Part shown: positions 61,906-64,000 of the stretch, piece after piece
Position numbering within the stretch: the stretch's first letter is position 1
Layout: the number at the start of each line of letters is the position of its first letter
Source of the DNA: Symploca sp. SIO1C2
Lineage (GTDB): Bacteria > Cyanobacteriota > Cyanobacteriia > Cyanobacteriales > Coleofasciculaceae
DNA: 64,000 bases
Assembly (NCBI GenBank): GCA_010672925.1
Contig: JAAHFP010000024.1
Coordinates: 1 to 64,000, forward strand
Reading direction: 5' to 3'
Translations under genes and position numbers: made by a program
Notes under the pieces: model-generated
What the model was told of the DNA's origin: nothing
The model's database searches: none
Seen by the model: only the letters and a program-made list of their open reading frames with translations

Positions 61906-63263
61906 TAATCAGTAGGAGAAATAATATATTCAGAAGAATACTCTTCTGCTCTTCCAGAAATAACCAAGGCTTGATAAATCATGGCAGCTACTTCTGCACG
62001 AGTGGCAGGTTGATTAGGATTAAGGGATTCTGGGTTGGGATGGTTGACCACAAGACCTGATTGAGTAGCAGTTGCTATTTTCTCTATTGCCCATTGAGGT
62101 ATTTGTTCTTTATCCTGATAGACACCTATAGCTTCTTCTGGTGTAGATGGTGGAGTAGCTTCTAGTCCACTAACCAGGGCAACTAGAACTTGCACACGAG
62201 GAACCTGTTCATCAGGACGAAAGACTTCTCCTGGATACCCTTTCATAAATCCAGTTTTAACTGCTTCATCAATCGCGGGACTTGCCCAATAATCAGCCGG
62301 TAGATCCTGAAAATTGATCGAATTTTCGGTATTGACTTTATCAAATACATTTTGGATGATGGCAGCCAACTCTCCTCGTGTCACCGGTTGATTCGGCTTA
62401 AAACTCTGATCGGGAAAACCACGGATAATTTGCTGCTCAGACAGAACAATGATAAAGTAATTTGCCCAGTGATCTTCAGGAACATCAGAGAATTCAATCG
62501 CTTCTGCTGGTGGAGTTGGGCTGGCAGTAGGAGATGCTGTAGGAGAAGTTGTAGGAGCGATCGCAGCAGGAGATTCTACAGTAGATCCAGTATCATCACC
62601 TTCAGGTGTAGACCCTGGTGAAGTTTCATCCGAATTTGCTCCCGGCGATGGTTCATCCTCACTATCTGATGACTCACTGCCATCATCGAGATTAGCAGTT
62701 GCTTCCGACGATGGTTCATCCTCACTATCTGATGACTCACTGTCATCATCATCGAGGCTAGCAGTTGCTTCCGACGATGGTTCATCCTCACTATCTGATA
62801 GCTCACTGTCATCATCATCAAGGCTAGTAGTTGTGTCCCGTGATGGTTCATCCTCACTATCTGATGGTTCACTATCACCACCAAGATTAGCTGTTATTTC
62901 CGGTAGCGCTAGAAGCTCACTATCACTATCCAAACCAGGAATAGGTATAGATGATATTGTTTCTTCTCCAGGAGTTGTGGGTAAAGAAGCTTGCTTTGGC
63001 AACTTTGGGGTAAACAGGGAATCTTTAAAACTAAATTCCCCATCTCTTCTACCCAATACCCAGGAAAAGATAAAGATCATTGTCGCAAAAGCAACAATAA
63101 TCGCAATCCACTCATCCCAGTTCAGGATTTTTCTGCGAGGTGATGATGGTGGTTCCGGAGGAGGTGATGGTAGTGTTTCCGGAGGAGGTGATGGTGGTTC
63201 CGGAGGAGATAATGGTGGCTCAGGAGGAAATGATGATGGTTCCGGAGGTGATGAGTTTGACAT
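61905..63263 (-). CDS. SLH-domain surface protein with acidic repeats
   Basis: A 452-residue protein: Pro-rich N-terminus (PPEPSS, PPEPPS repeats), a membrane anchor (WDEWIAIIVAFATMIFIFSW, ~47-66), a low-complexity acidic repeat region (~130-240; units such as SDSEDEPSSEATASLDDD), and three SLH domains (~255-440; FSDVPEDHWANYFIIVL, GFMKGYPGEVFRPDEQVPRV). SLH domains bind peptidoglycan-linked polymers, so it should tie the envelope to the cell. The acidic repeats could bind Ca2+. One of the repeats varies in length. Confidence 0.9.
   Translation of the reverse strand: MSNSSPPEPSSFPPEPPLSPPEPPSPPPETLPSPPPEPPSSPRRKILNWDEWIAIIVAFATMIFIFSWVLGRRDGEFSFKDSLFTPKLPKQASLPTTPGEETISSIPIPGLDSDSELLALPEITANLGGDSEPSDSEDEPSRDTTTSLDDDDSELSDSEDEPSSEATASLDDDDSESSDSEDEPSSEATANLDDGSESSDSEDEPSPGANSDETSPGSTPEGDDTGSTVESPAAIAPTTSPTASPTASPTPPAEAIEFSDVPEDHWANYFIIVLSEQQIIRGFPDQSFKPNQPVTRGELAAIIQNVFDKVNTENSINFQDLPADYWASPAIDEAVKTGFMKGYPGEVFRPDEQVPRVQVLVALVSGLEATPPSTPEEAIGVYQDKEQIPQWAIEKIATATQSGLVVNHPNPESLNPNQPATRAEVAAMIYQALVISGRAEEYSSEYIISPTD
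62640..62880. repeat. Tandem 66-72-bp repeats inside the SLH gene
   Basis: Three to four copies of a unit coding SDSEDEPSSEATASLDDD-like peptides (GGTTCATCCTCACTATCTGA recurs at about 62650, 62716, 62783 and 62842). Confidence 0.85.
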
Positions 63264-63630
63264 AACAGATTATAGCTGGCCAGCATCCAAATTAAACCAT
63301 AGGAAAGGTGATTTAGGGTGATTTTTGAGGATTGTTTAAATTGCAGGTGATAAGATTCTGACAACTTAGGCAGCAGCTCATCGGACAACAGTACCTATCG
63401 TTGGGTGTGTTAGCGTTTGCACAGCATTCCGAAGGAAAGCGTAAAGCACTGCATAAGGTCTTGAGTCTCTAATGTCGGTTAAGCATTTATTCAGCGGTAC
63501 TGTTTACAATAAGCTCTATTAATAGTTCATCTGAAGAAATATCAAGATTAGATAAAAATGTTAACTTTTTCGTTACCTAAATTAATATTTTCGCTACTAT
63601 ATATAAAGTACAAGTTTTATTCTGCTAAAA
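63264..63630. other. Intergenic region
   Basis: 367 bp without a gene. It contains a short repeat-like GGAAAGCGTAAAGCACTGCA segment near 63432 and AT-rich promoter sequence near 63590. Nothing else recognised. Confidence 0.4.
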
Positions 63631-63846
63631 GTGAATCATTTAATTAGAGTGGTTGGATCAACCCTCAAGCAACTAACCTCTGTTTTACTAATGTGGATCT
63701 TTACAGCGATTGCTTTCGTATTTTTGGCAATTTCGACTGTCTTGGTGAGTATGATGTCATTAGTTACAGGGTTATTTGCATATTTGAAAGAGTATCCCGA
63801 GTTAAACGAATCAAAAACGGTCAAGCAAACTAGTGTGCAAGAGTAA
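63631..63846 (+). CDS. Small membrane protein
   Basis: A 71-residue hydrophobic protein (GTG start 63631): two adjacent membrane helices (LTSVLLMWIFTAIAFVFLAI and STVLVSMMSLVTGLF) with a charged tail (LKEYPELNESKTVK). I do not recognise it. Such two-helix proteins are common in cyanobacterial membranes. Low confidence because only the length and hydrophobicity support it. Confidence 0.45.
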   Translation: MNHLIRVVGSTLKQLTSVLLMWIFTAIAFVFLAISTVLVSMMSLVTGLFAYLKEYPELNESKTVKQTSVQE

Positions 63847-64000
63847 TATAGCCTACTCACATCGGTTAGCTAAATTCAAAATTTAAAATTAAAAATGCTT
63901 ATATAGTAAGGATTATACCAATGGAAAACTGGTAGATTACTTTCGCTTTCCTGCACTAGTTCGTGTTTATAGCAGTCGCCAGGGCGGTTAAAACATTCTC

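Noticed and set aside
1-64000. tRNA, rRNA or CRISPR arrays
   Set aside because: No tRNA-like cloverleaf with a GTTCGA T-loop, no rRNA stretch and no spaced identical repeats were found on reading; tandem heptamers have no spacers.

Overview
The window is chromosomal DNA of a cyanobacterium, most likely a large-genome filamentous one. Direct signs are the HIP1 octamer GCGATCGC scattered through coding DNA, small photosystem II accessory proteins (Psb34- and Psb35-like), CBS-CP12 fusion proteins, a CAAD-domain protein, ferredoxin-dependent sulfite reductase, an apocarotenoid-type oxygenase, and many heptamer tandem repeats (STRRs) between and even inside genes. I cannot name the species.

Layout. 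0.7-10.2 kb: a minus-strand exopolysaccharide locus (two GT2 enzymes, a GT4, Wzx-like flippase, Wzy-like polymerase, Wzc-like chain-length ATPase). 10.4-15.4 kb: a HEAT plus FGE-sulfatase/C-lectin protein whose C-terminus looks like a diversity-generating retroelement target, an orphan superfamily-2 helicase, an OmpR-type regulator with an atypical receiver, and a CAAD protein. 15.9-22.7 kb: a cobalamin/siderophore-type ABC transporter (permease, ATPase, lipoprotein), an LptF/G permease, Uma2 nuclease, MobA, BluB and TsaC. 23.1-28.3 kb: an NFACT/RqcH protein carrying a repeat-coded Gly-Asp-Lys insert, remA-gmk, and uncharacterised genes. 28.5-35.5 kb: a lone IS607-type resolvase that has lost its catalytic serine, cobA (SUMT), a TetR-SDR-hydrolase operon with one internally deleted SDR, then psb34-psb35. 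35.6-41.8 kb: a PEP-CTERM gene remnant, a tightly coupled ATPase plus PIN-like nuclease pair, a GT4, a DUF4399 protein, a four-CBS protein and a serine recombinase fragment. 41.9-50.6 kb: three divergent adenylate kinases, ferredoxin, thioredoxin, zinc-ribbon protein, two tandem CBS-CP12 proteins, a methyltransferase overlapping leuD, an L,D-transpeptidase and RNase PH. 50.9-55.0 kb: a CobO-like protein without a P-loop, dcd-thyX and purF. 55.4-56.9 kb: an AbiEi/AbiEii toxin-antitoxin pair with a clear operator. 56.9-63.9 kb: carotenoid oxygenase, sulfite reductase with a ribbon-helix-helix tail, a GIY-YIG protein, an SLH-domain protein with acidic repeats and a small membrane protein.

How it fits together. 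Tetrapyrrole/B12 functions recur (BtuCDF-like transporter, BluB, CobA, CobO-like); CobA feeds siroheme, the cofactor of the sulfite reductase at 58.7 kb. The 41.9-46.4 kb stretch collects adenylate-nucleotide and redox proteins (adenylate kinases, ferredoxin, thioredoxin, AMP-binding-type CBS domains fused to thioredoxin-regulated CP12) and could be an energy/redox sensing island. The least described candidates are the ATPase-PIN cassette at 36-37.8 kb, the possible remote DGR target at 10.5 kb, the degraded CBS-CP12 paralogue, and the serine-less IS607 resolvase. All functional calls rest on reading the protein sequences; no database search was run.
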